The notes under the pieces were generated by a model. The model did no database searches, was not told the DNA's origin, and worked only from the letters and a program-made list of their open reading frames with translations. Made by a program: the position numbers and the translations under genes. From the NCBI GenBank assembly GCA_024529925.1, contig JAFEUB010000785.1, forward strand, positions 124,001 to 188,000: a stretch of DNA of 64,000 nucleotides, read 5' to 3'. Of this stretch, positions 45,517 through 59,699 are shown in pieces. The first letter of the stretch is position 1. Each line of letters opens with the position of its first letter. The stretch comes from Ophthalmolycus amberensis (Eukaryota > Chordata > Actinopteri > Perciformes > Zoarcidae).

Positions 45517-47635
45517 TTAAAGCTGCGAGCAGCGATGAACGGGCCCTCGCCATGCGCGCGTCGGCGTGCCGGCGGGACTCTGGCCTGCGCGTCCGCGAGC
45601 GAGACGTGTTTAATCCCGCGTGGACCGCCTGGTGCCGGAATTGACGCTTTGCAAACAGTCCGACGCTTCCTGCGTCCTCTGCCTGGCGCTACAGAACGCG
45701 TGCGTCGTGTTGCTCTGTGTCAAGTGTCAACCGCGTAGTGTAAAAGTCACGTGAATCGGATGCAGTTTGTCAGAAAACGCAGATTTCCTTTCGCCAGCAG
45801 GTGGCGCTGTGAGTACTAGTGAAAATAAGCTTGTAGACATCCTCGGGCCGTGAGTGTTATCAAGCATGAGAAGTTTGGGACCGTTTGGAAGAAGTGCAGC
45901 TGAGTTACATCAGCTTTTTTCACGAGGAATCACATAAAGTAATCGCCCGCTACGGCTAAACGATTCCGTCAAATGTAAAGCTTTTAATAACTTTTAATCA
46001 CAACGGTCTTGACATGGTGCTAGCAAATTTTAAAGTGGATCTGATGAAGTCCCTAGGAGGAGTTCGTTAAAGTATAGCGACTAGAAATAGGCCGAAATCG
46101 ATGGAAAAATGACACATGAATCAAACTTCCCGACTTCCGGTCGGGTTTAGAGCAATGGTTCCAAGAGACTTATATGTTAAGTCTCCATAGGATACATGTG
46201 CTTACCAACTTTCATACATGTAGCTCAAACGTAGCGCTGGGGCTGCTGTTTCGAAATATTGTAGGGGGCGCTATAGAGGCAATTTAAAACGGACAAGCCA
46301 AAAAAACATATACACTATGTCTTCCTGTGACCTACGACACATGTACAAAGTTTCATGAGTTTTTGAGCATCCCAACACACTCAACCATCAGCTTCCTGTT
46401 TCATGGCGAACGATGCGTCGCCACAGCAACAGCGTTCAACGAAAGCGCACAATATTCATGATCATGCATCATCAATGTCTTAAGGCTATCCTTACCAAAA
46501 TTGAGACTCATCAGGTCATCAGGCTAGGAGGTATAAAGAAAAGTATAAAATATGACATTTCCTTTCGCCAGTAGGTGGCGCTATGAGGTATTGAATTTTT
46601 TTCAATTGAAATATGTTCAAGCTTGATGTAGCATCATGCAAAAGAAGTTTTGTGCGGATTGCATAATGTACCTTGGAGTTATAAGAACTTATAAGAATTG
46701 ATTTTTTCCAAAACAGTGAGGCAAAATGGCCGCCACGCCACGTCAAGGTTCTTCGATGAAAACACGAGATTTTGATAACTTTTAATCACAAAGGTCTTAA
46801 GAACATCCTGACCAAAGGAGAAGTTGATCGCATAAATTCTCTAGGAGGAGTTCGTTAAAATGCGAAGGCTGAAATCTGCAAAAAGTGGCAAAAATGCCAA
46901 CTTCGCGGGTTTGCTGTAGCGCCCTCTAGTGGTTGAATGCAAAACAATTCTCAGGCTATGTTCCAGCATGCGATGTGCACATATGCTGCAAGTTTTGGAA
47001 TTTTAGGACAAACGGTTGAGAAGTTATGTGTATTGATATTAAGCCACGCCCCTAAGAAGTTTATTGGTCCATATCTTGTAAACGGTAAGAGGTATCAAAA
47101 AGCTTTTAATGACTTTTGATGAGGTAGGTCCATTACTGATCCACAACAAATTTGGTAGTAATCGGACCCAGCATCTAGGAGGAGATTAGAAAAAATGGGT
47201 TTTACACTAAATCCAAAATGGCGGAAAATCTAAGTAGGCGGAGCTTAGGGGTCTGAGAGGCTTTTTTGTAGATCTATCTCAAGTGGACATGGGTGTGGAT
47301 TTTCAAGTCAATCGGACATACTGGGCGAGGGGCGTCACTGTAGGGGGCGCTAGAGAGCCATTTTTTTTACACAGAAATGACGCATCCATTTGCAAACTCT
47401 AAGTTTCGCGCAGACTCTGACAAGTCTCCCAAATCTGGTGAGTTTTGGAGTATGGCAAGTCCCCCCCAAGCAGTCCCAAAGATGAAAAATAAGAATAAGA
47501 ATAATAATACCCCATACAATTTCAATAGGGCCTTCGCCAGGCCGACGTTGTCGACGGCTCGGGCCCTAATAACGGATTCCTCCAATTTCAAGAGGGCCTT
47601 CGCCAGGCCGACGTTGTCGACGGCTCGGGCCCTAA
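45517..47635 (+). repeat. Macrosatellite unit 3 (2119 bp), mosaic tail
   Basis: The longest unit; it ends with two hairpin modules (47527-47567, 47593-47633). The pre-tail (GATCTATCTCAAGTGGACAT, GGGCGAGGGGCGTCACTGTA) matches units 8-10, but the following stretch is type A as in units 1-5. E-box at 45748-45753. CTCF-core matches: + 45794-45808, + 46568-46582, - 46918-46932. Confidence 0.93.
47527..47633 (+). repeat. Two GGGCC hairpin modules at the end of unit 3
   Basis: Two 41-bp copies (47527-47567 and 47593-47633), each opening with AGGGCCTTCGCC and closing with CTCGGGCCCT. The ends AGGGCC and GGCCCT pair, and CGAC-GTT-GTCG forms an inner stem. They are separated by a TAATAACGG / CCAATTTCAAG spacer. 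Such ends are typical of the dispersed relatives of this element. Confidence 0.85.
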
Positions 47636-49677
47636 TTAAAGCTGCGAGCAGCGATGAACGGGCCCTCGCTACGCGCGCGTCGGCGTGCCGGCGGGACTCC
47701 GGCCTGCGCGTCCGCGAGCGAGACGTGTTTAATCCCGCGTGGACCGCCTGGTGCCGGAATTGACGCTTTGCAAACAGTCCGACGCTTCCTGCGTCCTCTG
47801 CCTGGCGCTACAGAACGCGTGCGTCGTGTTGCTCTGTGTCAAGCGTGAACCGCGTAGTGTAAATGGGATGCAGTTTGTCAGAAAACGCAGATTTCCTTTC
47901 GCCAGCAGGTGGCGCTGTGAGTACTAGTGAAAATAAGCTTGTAGACATCCTCGGGCCTTGAGTGGTATCAAGCATGAGAAGTTTGGGACCGTTTGGAAGA
48001 AGTGCAGCTGAGTTACATCAGCTTTTTTCACGAGGAATCACATAAAGTAATCGCCCGCTACGGCTAAACGATTCCGTCAAATGTAAAGCTTTTAATAACT
48101 TTTAATCACAACGGTCTTGACATGGTGCTAGCAAATTTTAAAGTGGATCTGATGAAGTCCCTAGGAGGAGTTCGTTAAAGTATAGCGACAAGAAATAGGC
48201 CGAAATCGATGGAAAAATGACACATAAATCAAAATTCTCGACTTCCGGTCGGGTTTAGAGCATGGTTCCAAGAGACTTATATTTAAGTCTCCATAGGATA
48301 CATGTGCTTACCAACTTTCATACATGTAGCTGAAACGTAGCACTGGGGCTGCTCTTTCGAAATATTGTAGGGGGCGCTATAGAGGCAATTTAAAACGGAC
48401 AAGCCAAGAAATCACATACACTATCTCTTCCTATGACCTACGACACATGTACAAAGTTTCATGAGTTTTTGAGCATCCCAACACACTCAACCATCAGCTT
48501 CCTCTTTCATGAATTCGATGCGTCGCCACGGCAACAGCGTTCAACGAAAGCGCACAATATTCATGATCATGCATCATCAATGTCTTAAGGCTATCCGTAC
48601 CAAATTTGAAACTCATCAGGTCACCTGGCTAGGAGGTATAAAGAAAAGTATAAAATATGACATTTCCTTTAGCCAGTAGGTGGCGCTATGAGTTATTGAA
48701 TTTTTTTCAATTGAAATATGTTCAAGCTTGAATGATTATCATGCATAAGAAGTTTTGTGTGGATTGGACAATGTACCTTGGAGTTATAAGAACTTATAAG
48801 AATTGATTTTTTCCAAAACAGTGAGGCAAAATGGCCGCCACGCCACGTCAAGGTTCTTCGATGAAAGCGCGAGATTTTGATAACTTTTAATCACAAAGGT
48901 CTTAAGAACATCCTGACCAAAGGAGAAGTTGATCGCATAAATTCTCTAGGAGGAAGTTCGTTCAATGTACGAAGGCTGAAATTGGCGAAAAGTGGCAAAA
49001 ATGCCAACTTCGCGGGTCTACTGTAGCGCCCCCTAGTGGTTGAATGAAAAACAATTCTCAGGGTATGTTACTGCATGCGATGTGCACATATGCTGCAAGT
49101 TTTGGAATTTTGGGACAAACGGTTGAGAAGTTATGTGTATTGATATTAAGCCACGCCCCTAAGAAGTTTATTGGTCCATATCTTGTAAACGCTAAGAGGT
49201 ATCAAAAAGCTTTTAATAACTATTGATGACGTAGATCTAATAATGATCCAGAACAAATTTGGTAGTAATCGGACCCAGCATCTAGGAGGAGATAGAAAAA
49301 ATGGGTTTTACACTAAATCCAAAATGGCGGAAAATCTAAGTAGGCGGAGCTTAGGGGTCTGAGAGGCTTTTTTTTAGATCTAGCGGATGTGGACATGTGG
49401 GTCAAATTTCAAGTCAATCGGACATACTGGCCGAGGGGCGTCGCCGGGGCGATTTGTAGGGGGCGCTAGAGAGCCATTTTTTTACACAGAAAGACGCATC
49501 CATTTCAAACTCTAAGTTCGCGCAGACCTGACAAGTCCCCAAAATTTGGTGAGTTTTGGAGTATAGCAAGTCCCCCCCAAGCAGTCCCAAACATGACAAA
49601 AGCGAATAATAATAATAACCCTGCCAATTTCAATAGGGCCTTCGCCAGGCCGACGTTGTCGACTGCTCGGGCCCTAA
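47636..49677 (+). repeat. Macrosatellite unit 4 (2042 bp)
   Basis: One hairpin module (49635-49675); tail type A. The E-box segment is deleted (GTGTAAATGGGATGCAG). CTCF-core matches: + 47902-47916, + 48673-48687, - 49025-49039. Confidence 0.93.
49635..49675 (+). repeat. GGGCC hairpin module at the end of unit 4
   Basis: A single 41-bp copy with one substitution in the inner part (GACTGCTCGGG for GACGGCTCGGG). It is preceded by an AATAATAATAA tract and CCAATTTCAAT. Confidence 0.85.
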
Positions 49678-51664
49678 TTAAAGCTGCAAGCAGCGATGAA
49701 CGGGCCCTCGCCATGCGCGCGTCGGCGTGCCGGCGGGACTCCGGCCTGCGCGTCCGCGAGCGAGACGTGTTTAATCCCGCGTGGACCGCCTGGTGCCGGA
49801 ATTGACGCTTTGCAAACAGTCCGACGCTTCCTGCGTCCTCTGCCTGGCGCTACAGAACGCGTGCGTCGTGTTGCTCTGTGTCAAGTGTCAACCGCGTAGT
49901 GTAAAAGTCACATAAATCGGATGCAGTTTGTCAGAAAACGCAGATTTCCTTTCGCCAGCAGGTGGCGCTGTGAGTACTAGTGAAAATAAGCTTGTAGACA
50001 TCCTCAGGCCGTGAGTGGTATCAAGCATGAGAAGTTTGGGACCGTTTGGAAGAAGTGCAGCTGAGTTACATCAGCTTTTTTCACGATGAATCACATAAAG
50101 TAATCGCCCGCTACGGCTAAACGATTCCGTCAAAGGTAAAGCTTTTAATAACTTTTAATCACAACTGTCTTGACATGGTGCTAGCAAAATTTAAAGTGGA
50201 TCTGATGAAGTCCCTAGGAGGAGTTCGTTAAAGTATAGCGACAAGAAATAGGCCGAAATCGATGGAAAAATGACACATAAATCAAAATTCCTGACTTCCG
50301 GTCGGGTTTAGAGCATGGTGCCAAGAGACTTATTTGTAAGTCTCCATAAGATACATATGCCTACCGACTTTCATACATGTAGCTCAAACGTAGCGCTGGG
50401 GCTGCTCTTTCGAAATATTGTAGGGGGCGCTATAGAGGCAATTTAAAACGGCCAAGCCAAAAAACCACATACACTATGTCTTCCTGTGACCTACGACACA
50501 TGTAAAAAGTTTCATGAGTTTTTGAGCATCCCAACACACTCAACCATCAGCTTCCTGTTTCATGAATACGATGCGTCGCCACGGCAACAGCGTTCAACGA
50601 AAGCGCACAATATTCATGATCATGCATCATCAATGTCTTAAGGCTATCCTTAACAAATTTGAGAATCATCAGGTCACCTGGCTAGGAGCTATAAAGAAAA
50701 GTATAAAATATGACATTTCCTTTCGCCAGTAGGTGGCGCTATGAGGTATTGAATTTTTTTCAATTGAAATATGTTCACGCTTGATGTATCATCATGCATA
50801 AGAAGTTTTGTGCGGATTGGACAATGTACCTTGGAGTTATAAGAACTTATAAGAATTGATTTTTTCCAAAACAGTGAGGCAAAATGGCCGCCACGCCACG
50901 TCAAGGTTCTTCGATGAAAGCGCGAGATTTTGATAACTTTTAATCACAAAGGTCTTAAGAACATCCTGACCAAAGGAGAAGTTGATCGCATAAATTCTCT
51001 AGGAGGAGTTCGTTCAAATGCGAAGGCTGAAATTGGCGAAAAGTGGCAAAAATGCCAACTTCGCGGGTCTACTGTAGCGCCCCCTAGTGGTTGAATGAAA
51101 AACAATTGTCAGGGTATGTTACAGCATGCGATGTGCACATATGCTGCAAGTTTTGGAATGTTAGGACAAACGGTTGAGAAGTTATGTGTATTGAGATTAG
51201 GCCACGCCCCTAAGAAGTTTATTGGTCCATATCTTGTAAACGCTAAGAGGTATCAAAAATCTTTTAATAACTTTTGATGAGGTAGGTCCATTAATGATCC
51301 ACAACAAATTTGGTAGTAATCGGACCCAGGATCTAGGAGGAGATAGAAAAAATGGGTTTTACACTAAATCCAAAATGGCGGAAAATCTAAGTAGGCGGAG
51401 CTTAGGGGTCTGAGAGGCTTTTTTTTAGATCTAGCGGATTGGGACATGTGGGTCAAATTTCAAGTCAATCGGACATACTGGCCGAGGGGCGTCGCCGTGG
51501 CGATTTGTAGGGGGCGCTAGAGAGCCATTTTTTTACACAGAAAGATGCATCCATTTCAAACTCTAAGTTCCACCAGACCTGACAAGTCCTCAAAATTTCG
51601 TGCGTTTTGGAGTATGGCAAGTCCCCCCCAAGCAGTCCCAAAGACGCAAAAGATAAATAATAAA
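49678..51664 (+). repeat. Macrosatellite unit 5 (1987 bp)
   Basis: No hairpin module; tail type A. The E-box is changed to CACATA by substitution. The unit start reads GCAAGCAGCG instead of GCGAGCAGCG. CTCF-core matches: + 49955-49969, + 50726-50740, - 51076-51090. Confidence 0.93.
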
Positions 51665-53638
51665 TTAAAGCTGCGAGCAGCGATGAACGGGCCCTCGCCA
51701 CGCGCGGGTCGGCGTGCCGGCGGGACTCTGGCCTGCGCGTCCGCGAGCGAGACGTGTTTAATCCCGCGTGGACCGCCTGGTGCCGGAATTGACGCTTTGC
51801 AAACAGTCCGACGCTTCCTGCGTCCTCTGCCTGGCGCTACAGAACGAGTGCGTCGTGTTGCTCTGTGTCAAGCGTGAACCGCGTAGTGTAAATGGGATGC
51901 AGTTTGTCAGAAAACGCAGATTTCCTTTCGCCAGCAGGTGGCGCTGTGAGTACTAGTGAAAATAAGCTTGTAGACATCCTCAGGCCGTGAGTGTTATCAA
52001 GCATGAGAAGTTTGGGACCGTTTGGAAGAAGTGCAGCTGAGTTACATCAGCTTTTTTCACGAGGAATCACATAAAGTAATCGCCCGCTACGGCTAAACGA
52101 TTCCGTCAAATGTAAAGCTTTTAATAACTTTTAATCACAACGGTCTTGACATGGTGCGAGCAAATTTTAAAGTGGATCTGATGAAGTCCCTAGGAGGAGT
52201 TCGTTAAAGTATAGCGACAAGAAATAGGCCGAAATCGATGGAAAAATGACACATGAATCGAAATTCCCGACTTCCGGTCGGGTTTAGAGCATGGTTCCAA
52301 GAGACTTATATTTAAGTCTCCATAGGATACATGTGCGTACCAACTTTCATACATGTAGCTCAAACGTAGCGCCGGGGCTGCTCTTTCGAAATATTGTAGG
52401 GGGCGCTATAGAGGCAATTTAAAACGGACAAGCCAAAAAAACATATACACTATGTCTTCCTCTGACCTACGACACATGTACAAAGTTTCATGAGTTTTTG
52501 AGCATCCCAACACACTCAACCATCAGCTTCCTGTTTCATGGCGAACGATGCGTCGCCACGGCAACAGCGTTCAACGAAAGCGCACAATATTCATGATCAT
52601 GCATCATCAATGTCTTAAGGCTATCCTTACTAAATTTGAGACTCATCAGGTCATCAGGCTAGGAGGAATTAAGAAAGGTATAAAATATGACATTTCCTTT
52701 AGCCAGTAGGTGGCGCTATGAGTTATTGAATTTTTTTCAATTGAAATATGTTCAAGCTTGAATGATTATCATGCATAAGAAGTTGTGTGCGGATTGGACA
52801 ATGTACCTTGGAGTTATAACAACTTATACAAATTCGTTTTTTCAAAAACAGTGAGGCAAAATGGCCGCCACGCCACGTCAAGGTTCTTCGATGAAAGCGC
52901 GAGATTTTGATAACTTTTAATCACAAAGGTCTTAAGAACATCCTGACCAAAGGAGAAGTTGATCGCATAAATTCTCTAGGAGGAGTTCGTTCAAATGCGA
53001 AGGCTGAAATTGGCGAAAAGTGGGAAAAATGCCAACTTCGCGGGTCTACTGTAGCGCCCCCTAGTGGTTGAATGCAAAACAATTGTCAGGGTATGTTCCA
53101 ACATGCGATGTGCACATATGCTGCAAGTTTTGGAATTTTGGGACAAACGGTTGAGAAGTTATGTGTATTGATATTAAGCCACGCCCCTAAGAAGTTTATT
53201 GGTCCATATCTTGTAAACGCTAAGAGGTATCAAAAAGCTTTTAATAACTTTTGATGACGTAGCTCTAATAATGATCCACAACAAATTTGGTAGTAATCGG
53301 ACCCAGCATCTAGGAGGAGATAGAAAAAATTGGTTTTACACAAAATTCAAAATGGCGGAAAATCTAAGTAGGCGGAGCTTAGGGGTCTGAGAGGATTTTT
53401 TGTAGATCTATATTGATTGGGCATGTGGGTCGAATTTCAAGTAAATCGGGCATACTTGCCGAGGGGGCTGACCGGTCCGAATTGAAGGGGGCGCTAGAGA
53501 GCCATTTTTTTTACACACAAATATGCAAATTTGGGCAGCAGAGTTTCTACCTCAGATCTGAGAGGGGTGCAAAAATCGTGGGTTTTCATGCATTCCAAGT
53601 ACCCCTACAAGCTCCCTCCCCACAAAAATAAAAGTAAA
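51665..53638 (+). repeat. Macrosatellite unit 6 (1974 bp)
   Basis: No hairpin module; tail type B (ATGCAAATTTGGGCAGCAGA, CCTCAGATCTGAG). The tail is the same as that of unit 7 as far as I can read. The E-box segment is deleted. CTCF-core matches: + 51931-51945, + 52703-52717, - 53053-53067. Confidence 0.93.
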
Positions 53639-55612
53639 TTAAAGCTGCGAGCAGCGATGAACGGGCCCTCGCTACGCGCGCGTCGGCGTGCCGGCGGGAC
53701 TCCGGCCTGCGCGTCCGCGAGCGAGACGTGTTTAATCCCGCGTGGACCGCCTGGTGCCGGAATTGACTCTTTGCAAACAGTCCGACGCTTCCTGCGTCCT
53801 CTGCCTGGCGCTACAGAACGCGTGCGTCGTGTTGCTCTGTGTCAAGCGTCAACCGCGTAGTGTAAATGGGATGCAGTTTGTCAGAAAACGCAGATTTCCT
53901 TTCGCCAGCAGGTGGCGCTGTGAGTACTAGTGAAAATAAGCTTGTAGACATCCTCAGGCCGTGAGTGTTATCAAGCATGAGAAGTTTGGGACCGTTTGGA
54001 ACAAGTGCAGCTGAGTTACATCAGCTTTTTTCACGAGGAGTCACATAAAGTAATCGGCCGCTACGGCTAAACGATTCCGTCAAATGTAAAGCTTTTAATA
54101 ACTTTTAATCACAACGGTCTTGACATGGTGCGAGCAAATTTTAAAGTGGATCTGATGAAGTCCCTAGGAGGAGTTCGTTAAAGTATAGCGACAAGAAATA
54201 GGCCGAAATCGATGGAAAAATGACACATCAATCAAAATACCCGACTTCCGGTCGGGTTTAGAGCATGGTTCCAAGAGACTTATATTTAAGTCTCCATAGG
54301 ATACATGTGCGTACCAACTTTCATACATGTAGCTCAAACGTAGCGCCGGGGCTGCTCTTTCGAAATATTGTAGGGGGCGCTATAGAGGCAATTTAAAACG
54401 GACAAGCCAAAAAAACATATACACTATGTCTTCCTGTGACCTACGACACATGTACAAAGTTTCATGAGTTTTTGAGCATCCCAACACACTCAACCATCAG
54501 CTTCCTGTTTCATGGCGAACGATGCGTCGCCACGGCAACACCGTTCAACGAAAGCGCACAATATTCATGATCATGCATCATCAATGTCTTCAGGCTATCC
54601 TTACTAAATTTGAGACTCATCAGGTCATCAGGCTAGGAGGAATTAAGAAAGGTATAAAATATGACATTTCCTTTAGCCAGTAGGTGGCGCTATGAGTTAT
54701 TGAATTTTTTTCAATTGAAATATGTTCAAGCTTGATGTATCATCATGCATAAGAAGTTTTGTGCGGATTGGACAATGTACCTTGGAGTTATAACAACTTA
54801 GAATAATTAGTTTTTTCAAAAACAATGAGGCAAAATGGCCGCCACGCCACGTCAAGGTTCTTCGATGAAAGCGCGAGATTTTGATAACTTTTAATCACAA
54901 AGGTCTTAAGAACATCCTGACCAAAGGAAAAGTTGATCGCATAAATTCTCTAGGAGGAGTTCGTTCAAATGCGAAGGCTGAAATTGGCGAAAAGTGGGAA
55001 AAATGCCAACTTCGCGGGTCTACTGTAGCGCCCCCTAGTGGTTGAATGCAAAACAATTGTCAGGGTATGTTCCAACATGCGATGTGCACATATGCTGCAA
55101 GTTTTGGAATTTTGGGACAAACGGTTGAGAAGTTATGTGTATTGATATTAAGCCACGCCCCTAAGAAGTTTATTGGTCCATATCTTGTAAACGCTAAGAG
55201 GTATCAAAAAGCTTTTAATAACTTTTGATGACGTAGCTCTAATAATGATCCACAACAAATTTGGTAGTAATCGGACCCAGCATCTAGGAGGAGATAGAAA
55301 AAATTGGTTTTACACAAAATTCAAAATGGCGGAAAATCTAAGTAGGCGGAGCTTAGGGGTCTGAGAGGATTTTTTGTAGATCTATATTGATTGGGCATGT
55401 GGGTCGAATTTCAAGTAAATCGGGCATACTTGCCGAGGGGGCTGACCGGTCCGAATTGAAGGGGGCGCTAGAGAGCCATTTTTTTTACACACAAATATGC
55501 AAATTTGGGCAGCAGAGTTTCTACCTCAGATCTGAGAGGGGTGCAAAAATCGTGGGTTTTCATGCATTCCAAGTACCCCTACAAGCTCCCTCCCCACAAA
55601 AATAAAAGTAAA
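53639..55612 (+). repeat. Macrosatellite unit 7 (1974 bp)
   Basis: Same length as unit 6, tail type B, E-box segment deleted. The last 600 bp appear identical to unit 6, which suggests recent duplication or conversion. CTCF-core matches: + 53905-53919, + 54677-54691, - 55027-55041. Confidence 0.93.
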
Positions 55613-57723
55613 TTAAAGCTGCGAGCAGCGATGAACGGGCCCTCGCCATGCGCGCGTCGGCGTGCCGGCGGGACTCTGGCCTGCGCGTCCGCGAGCGAGA
55701 CGTGTTTAATCCCGCGTGGACCGCCTGGTGCCGGAATTGACGCTTTGCAAACAGTCCGACGCTTCCTGCGTCCTCTGCCTGGCGCTACAGAACGCGTGCG
55801 TCGTGTTGCTCTGTGTCAAGTGTCAACCGCGTAGTGTAAAAGTCACGTGAATCGGATGCAGTTTGTCAGAAAACGCAGATTTCCTTTCGCCAGCAGGTGG
55901 CGCTGTGAGTACTAGTGAAAATAAGCTTGTAGACATCCTCAGGCCGTGAGTGGTATCAAGCATGAGAAGTTTGGGACCGTTTGGAAGAAGTGCAGCTGAG
56001 TTACATCAGCTTTTTTCACGAGGAATCACATAAAGTAATCGCCCGCTACGGCTAAACGATTCCGTCAAATGTAAAGCTTTTAATAACTTTTAATCACAAC
56101 GGTCTTGACATGGTAGTAGCAAATTTTAAAGTGGATCTGATGAAGTCCCTAGGAGGAGTTCGTTAAAGTATAGCGACAAGAAATAGGCCGAAATCGATGG
56201 AAAAATGACACATCAATCAAAATACCCGACTTCCGGTCGGGTTTAGAGCATGGGTCCAAGAGACTTATATTTAAGTCTCCATAGGATACATGTGCGTACC
56301 AACTTTCATACATGTAGCTCAAACGTAGCGCCGGGGCTGCTCTTTCGAAATATTGTAGGGGGCGCTATAGAGGCAATTTAAAACGGACAAGCCAAAAAAA
56401 CATATACACTATGTCTTCCTGTGACCTACGACACATGTACAAAGTTTCATGAGTTTTTGAGCATCCCAACACACTCAACCATCAGCTTCCTGTTTCATGA
56501 ATACGATGCGTCGCCACGGCAACAGCGTTCAACGAAAGCGCACAATATTGATGATGATGCATCATCAATGTCTTAAGGCTATCCTTACCAAATTTGAAAC
56601 TCATCAGGTCACCTGGCTAGGAGCTATAAAGAAAAGTATAAAATATGACATTTCCTTTCGCCAGTAGGTGGCGCTATGAGGTATTGAATTTTTTTCAATT
56701 GAAATATGTTGAAGCTTGATGTAGCATCATGCAAAAGAAGTTTTGTGCGGATTGCATAATGTACCTTGGAGTTATAAGAACTTATAAGAATTGATTTTTT
56801 CCAAAACAGTGAGGCAAAATGGCCGCCACGCCACGTCAAGGTTCTTCGATGAAAGCGCGAGATTTTGATAACTTTTAATCACAAAGGTCTTAAGAACATC
56901 CTGACCAAAGGAGAAGTTGATCGCATAAATTCTCTAGGAGGAGTTCGTTCAAATGCGAAGGCTGAAATTGGCGAAAAGTGGCAAAAATGCCAACTTCGCG
57001 GGTCTACTGTAGCGCCCCCTAGTGGTTGAATGAAAAACAATTCTCAGGGTATGTAACAGCATGCGATGTGCACATATGCTGCAAGTTTTGGAATTTTAGG
57101 ACCAACGGTTGAGACGTTATGTGTATTGATATTAAGCCACGCCCCTAAGAAGTTTATTGGTCCATATCTTGTAAACGCTAAGAGGTATCAAAAAGCTTTT
57201 AATAACTTTAGATGAGGTAGGTCCATTAATGATCCACAACAAATTTGGTAGTAATCGGACCCAGCATCTAGGAGGAGATAGAAAAAATGGGTTTTACACT
57301 AAATCCAAAATGGCGGAAAATCTAAGTAGGCGGAGCTTAGGGGTCTGAGAGGCTTTTTTGTAGATCTATCTCAAGTGGACATGGGTGTGGATTTTCAAGT
57401 CAATCGGACATACTGGGCGAGGGGCGTCACTGTAGGGGGCGCTAGAGAGCCATTTTTTTACACACACATATGCAAATTTGGGCAGCAGAGTTTCTACACC
57501 AGATCTGAGAGGGGTGCAAAAATGGTGAGTTTTCATCAATTCCAAGTACCCCTACAAGCTCCATCCCCAGAAAAAAGCGAATAATAATAATAAGAACCCC
57601 TCCAATTTCAAGAGGGCCTTCGCCAGGCCGACGTTGTCGACGGCTCGGGCCCTAATAATAATAACCCTGCCAATTTCAATAGGGCCTTCGCCAGGCCGAC
57701 GTTGTCGACGGCTCGGGCCCTAA
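55613..57723 (+). repeat. Macrosatellite unit 8 (2111 bp)
   Basis: Two hairpin modules (57613-57653, 57681-57721) joined by AAT-rich spacers; a third tail form (CTACACCAGATCTGAG) shared with unit 10. E-box at 55844-55849. CTCF-core matches: + 55890-55904, + 56661-56675, - 57011-57025. Confidence 0.93.
57613..57721 (+). repeat. Two GGGCC hairpin modules at the end of unit 8
   Basis: Copies at 57613-57653 and 57681-57721, separated by TAATAATAATAACCCTGCC and CAATTTCAAT. They explain why unit 8 is about 68 bp longer than the otherwise similar unit 10. Confidence 0.85.
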
Positions 57724-59699
57724 TTAAAGCTGCGAGCAGCGATGAACGGGCCCTCGCCACGCGCGCGTCGGCGTGCCGGCGGGACTCTGGCCTGCGCGTC
57801 CGCGAGCGAGACGTGTTTAATCCCGCGTGGACCGCCTGGTGCCGGAAATGACGCTTTGCAAATAGTCTGATGCTTCCTGTGTCCGCTGCCTGGTGCTACA
57901 GAACGCGTGCGTCGTGTTGCTCTGTGTCAAGTGTCAACCGCGTAGTGTAAAAGTCACGTGAATCGGATGCAGTTTGTCAGAAAACGCAGATTTCCTTTCG
58001 CCAGCAGGTGGCGCTGTGAGTACTAGTGAAAATAAGCTTGTAGACATCCTCGGGCCGTGAGTGTTATCAAGCATGAGAAGTTTGGGACCGTTTGGAAGAA
58101 GTGCAGCTGAGTTACATCAGCTTTTTTCACGAGGAATCACATAAAGTAATCGCCCGCTACGGCTAAACGATTCCGTTAAACGTAAAGCTTTTAATAACTT
58201 TTAATCACAACGGTCTTGACATGGTACGAGCAAAATTTAAATTGGATCTGATGAAGTCCCTAGGAGGAGTTCGTTAAAGTATAGCGACTGGAAATAGGCC
58301 GAAATCGATGGAAAAATGACACATGAATCAAAATTCCCGACTTCCGGTCGGGTTTAGAGCATGGTTCCAAGAGACTTATATTTAAGTCTCCATAGGATAC
58401 ATGTGCTTACCAACTTTCATACATGTAGCTCAAACGTAGCGCTGGGGCTGCTCTTTCGAAATATTGTAGGGGGCGCTATAGAGGCAATTTAAAACGGACA
58501 AGCCAAAAAAACATATACACTATGTCTTCCTGTGACCTACGACACATGTACAAAGTTTCATGAGTTTTTGAGCATCCCAACACACTCAACCATCAGCTTC
58601 CTGTTTCATGGCGAACGATGCGTCGCCACGGCAACACCGTTCAACGAAAGCGCACAATATTCATGATCATGCATCATCAATGTCTTAAGGCTATCCGTAC
58701 TAAATTTGAGACTCATCAGGTCATCAGGCTAGGAGGAATTAAGAAAGGTATAAAATATAACATTTCCTTTAGCCAGTAGGTGGCGCTATGAGTTATTGAA
58801 TTTTTTTCAATTGAAATATGTTCAAGCTTGAATGATTATCATGCATAAAAAGTTTTGTGCGGATTGGATAATGTACCTTGGAGTTATAACAACTTATACG
58901 AATTAGTTTTTTCAAAAACAGTGAGGCAAAATGGCCGCCACGCCACGTCAAGGTTCTTCGATGAAAGCGCGAGATTTTCATAACTCATAATCACAAAGGT
59001 CTTAAGAGCATCCTGCCCTAAGGACAAGTTGATGGCATAAAATCTGTAGGAGGAAATCGTCTTAGTACGAAGGTTGAAAATGCAAAAAGTGACAAAAATC
59101 ACAACTTCGCGGGTTTACTGTAGCGCCCCCTAGTGGTCGAATGACAAACAATTCTCAGGGTATGTTCCAGCATGCGATGTGCACATATGCTGCAAGTTTT
59201 GGAATTTTAGGACAAACGGTTGAGAAGTTATGTGTATTGATATTAAGCCACGCCCCTAAGAACTTTATTGGTCCATATCTTGTAAACGGTAAGAGGTATC
59301 AAAAAGCTTTTAATAACTTTTGATGACGTAGCTCTAGTAATGATCCACAACAAATTTGGTAGTAATCGGACCCAGCATCTAGGAGGAGATAGAAAAAATG
59401 GGTTTTACACTAAATCCAAAATGGCGGAAAATCTAAGTAGGCGGAGCTTAGGGGTCTGAGAGGCTTTTTTGTAGATCTATCTCAAGTGGACATGGGTGTG
59501 GATTTTCAAGTCAATCGGACATACTGGGCGAGGGGCGTCACTGTAGGGGGCGCTAGAGAGCCATTTTTTTTACACACAAATGTGCAAATTTGGGCAGCAG
59601 AGTATTTACGCGAGATCTGACAGGTGTCCAACTTTGGTGAGTTTTCATGCATGGCAAGTACCCCTACGAGGTCCATCCCCACAAAAAGAAGAATCATAA
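57724..59699 (+). repeat. Macrosatellite unit 9 (1976 bp)
   Basis: No hairpin module; a tail form of its own (TATTTACGCGAGATCTGACA). The leader is of the unit 1 type. E-box at 57955-57960. CTCF-core matches: + 58001-58015, + 58773-58787, - 59122-59136. Confidence 0.93.
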
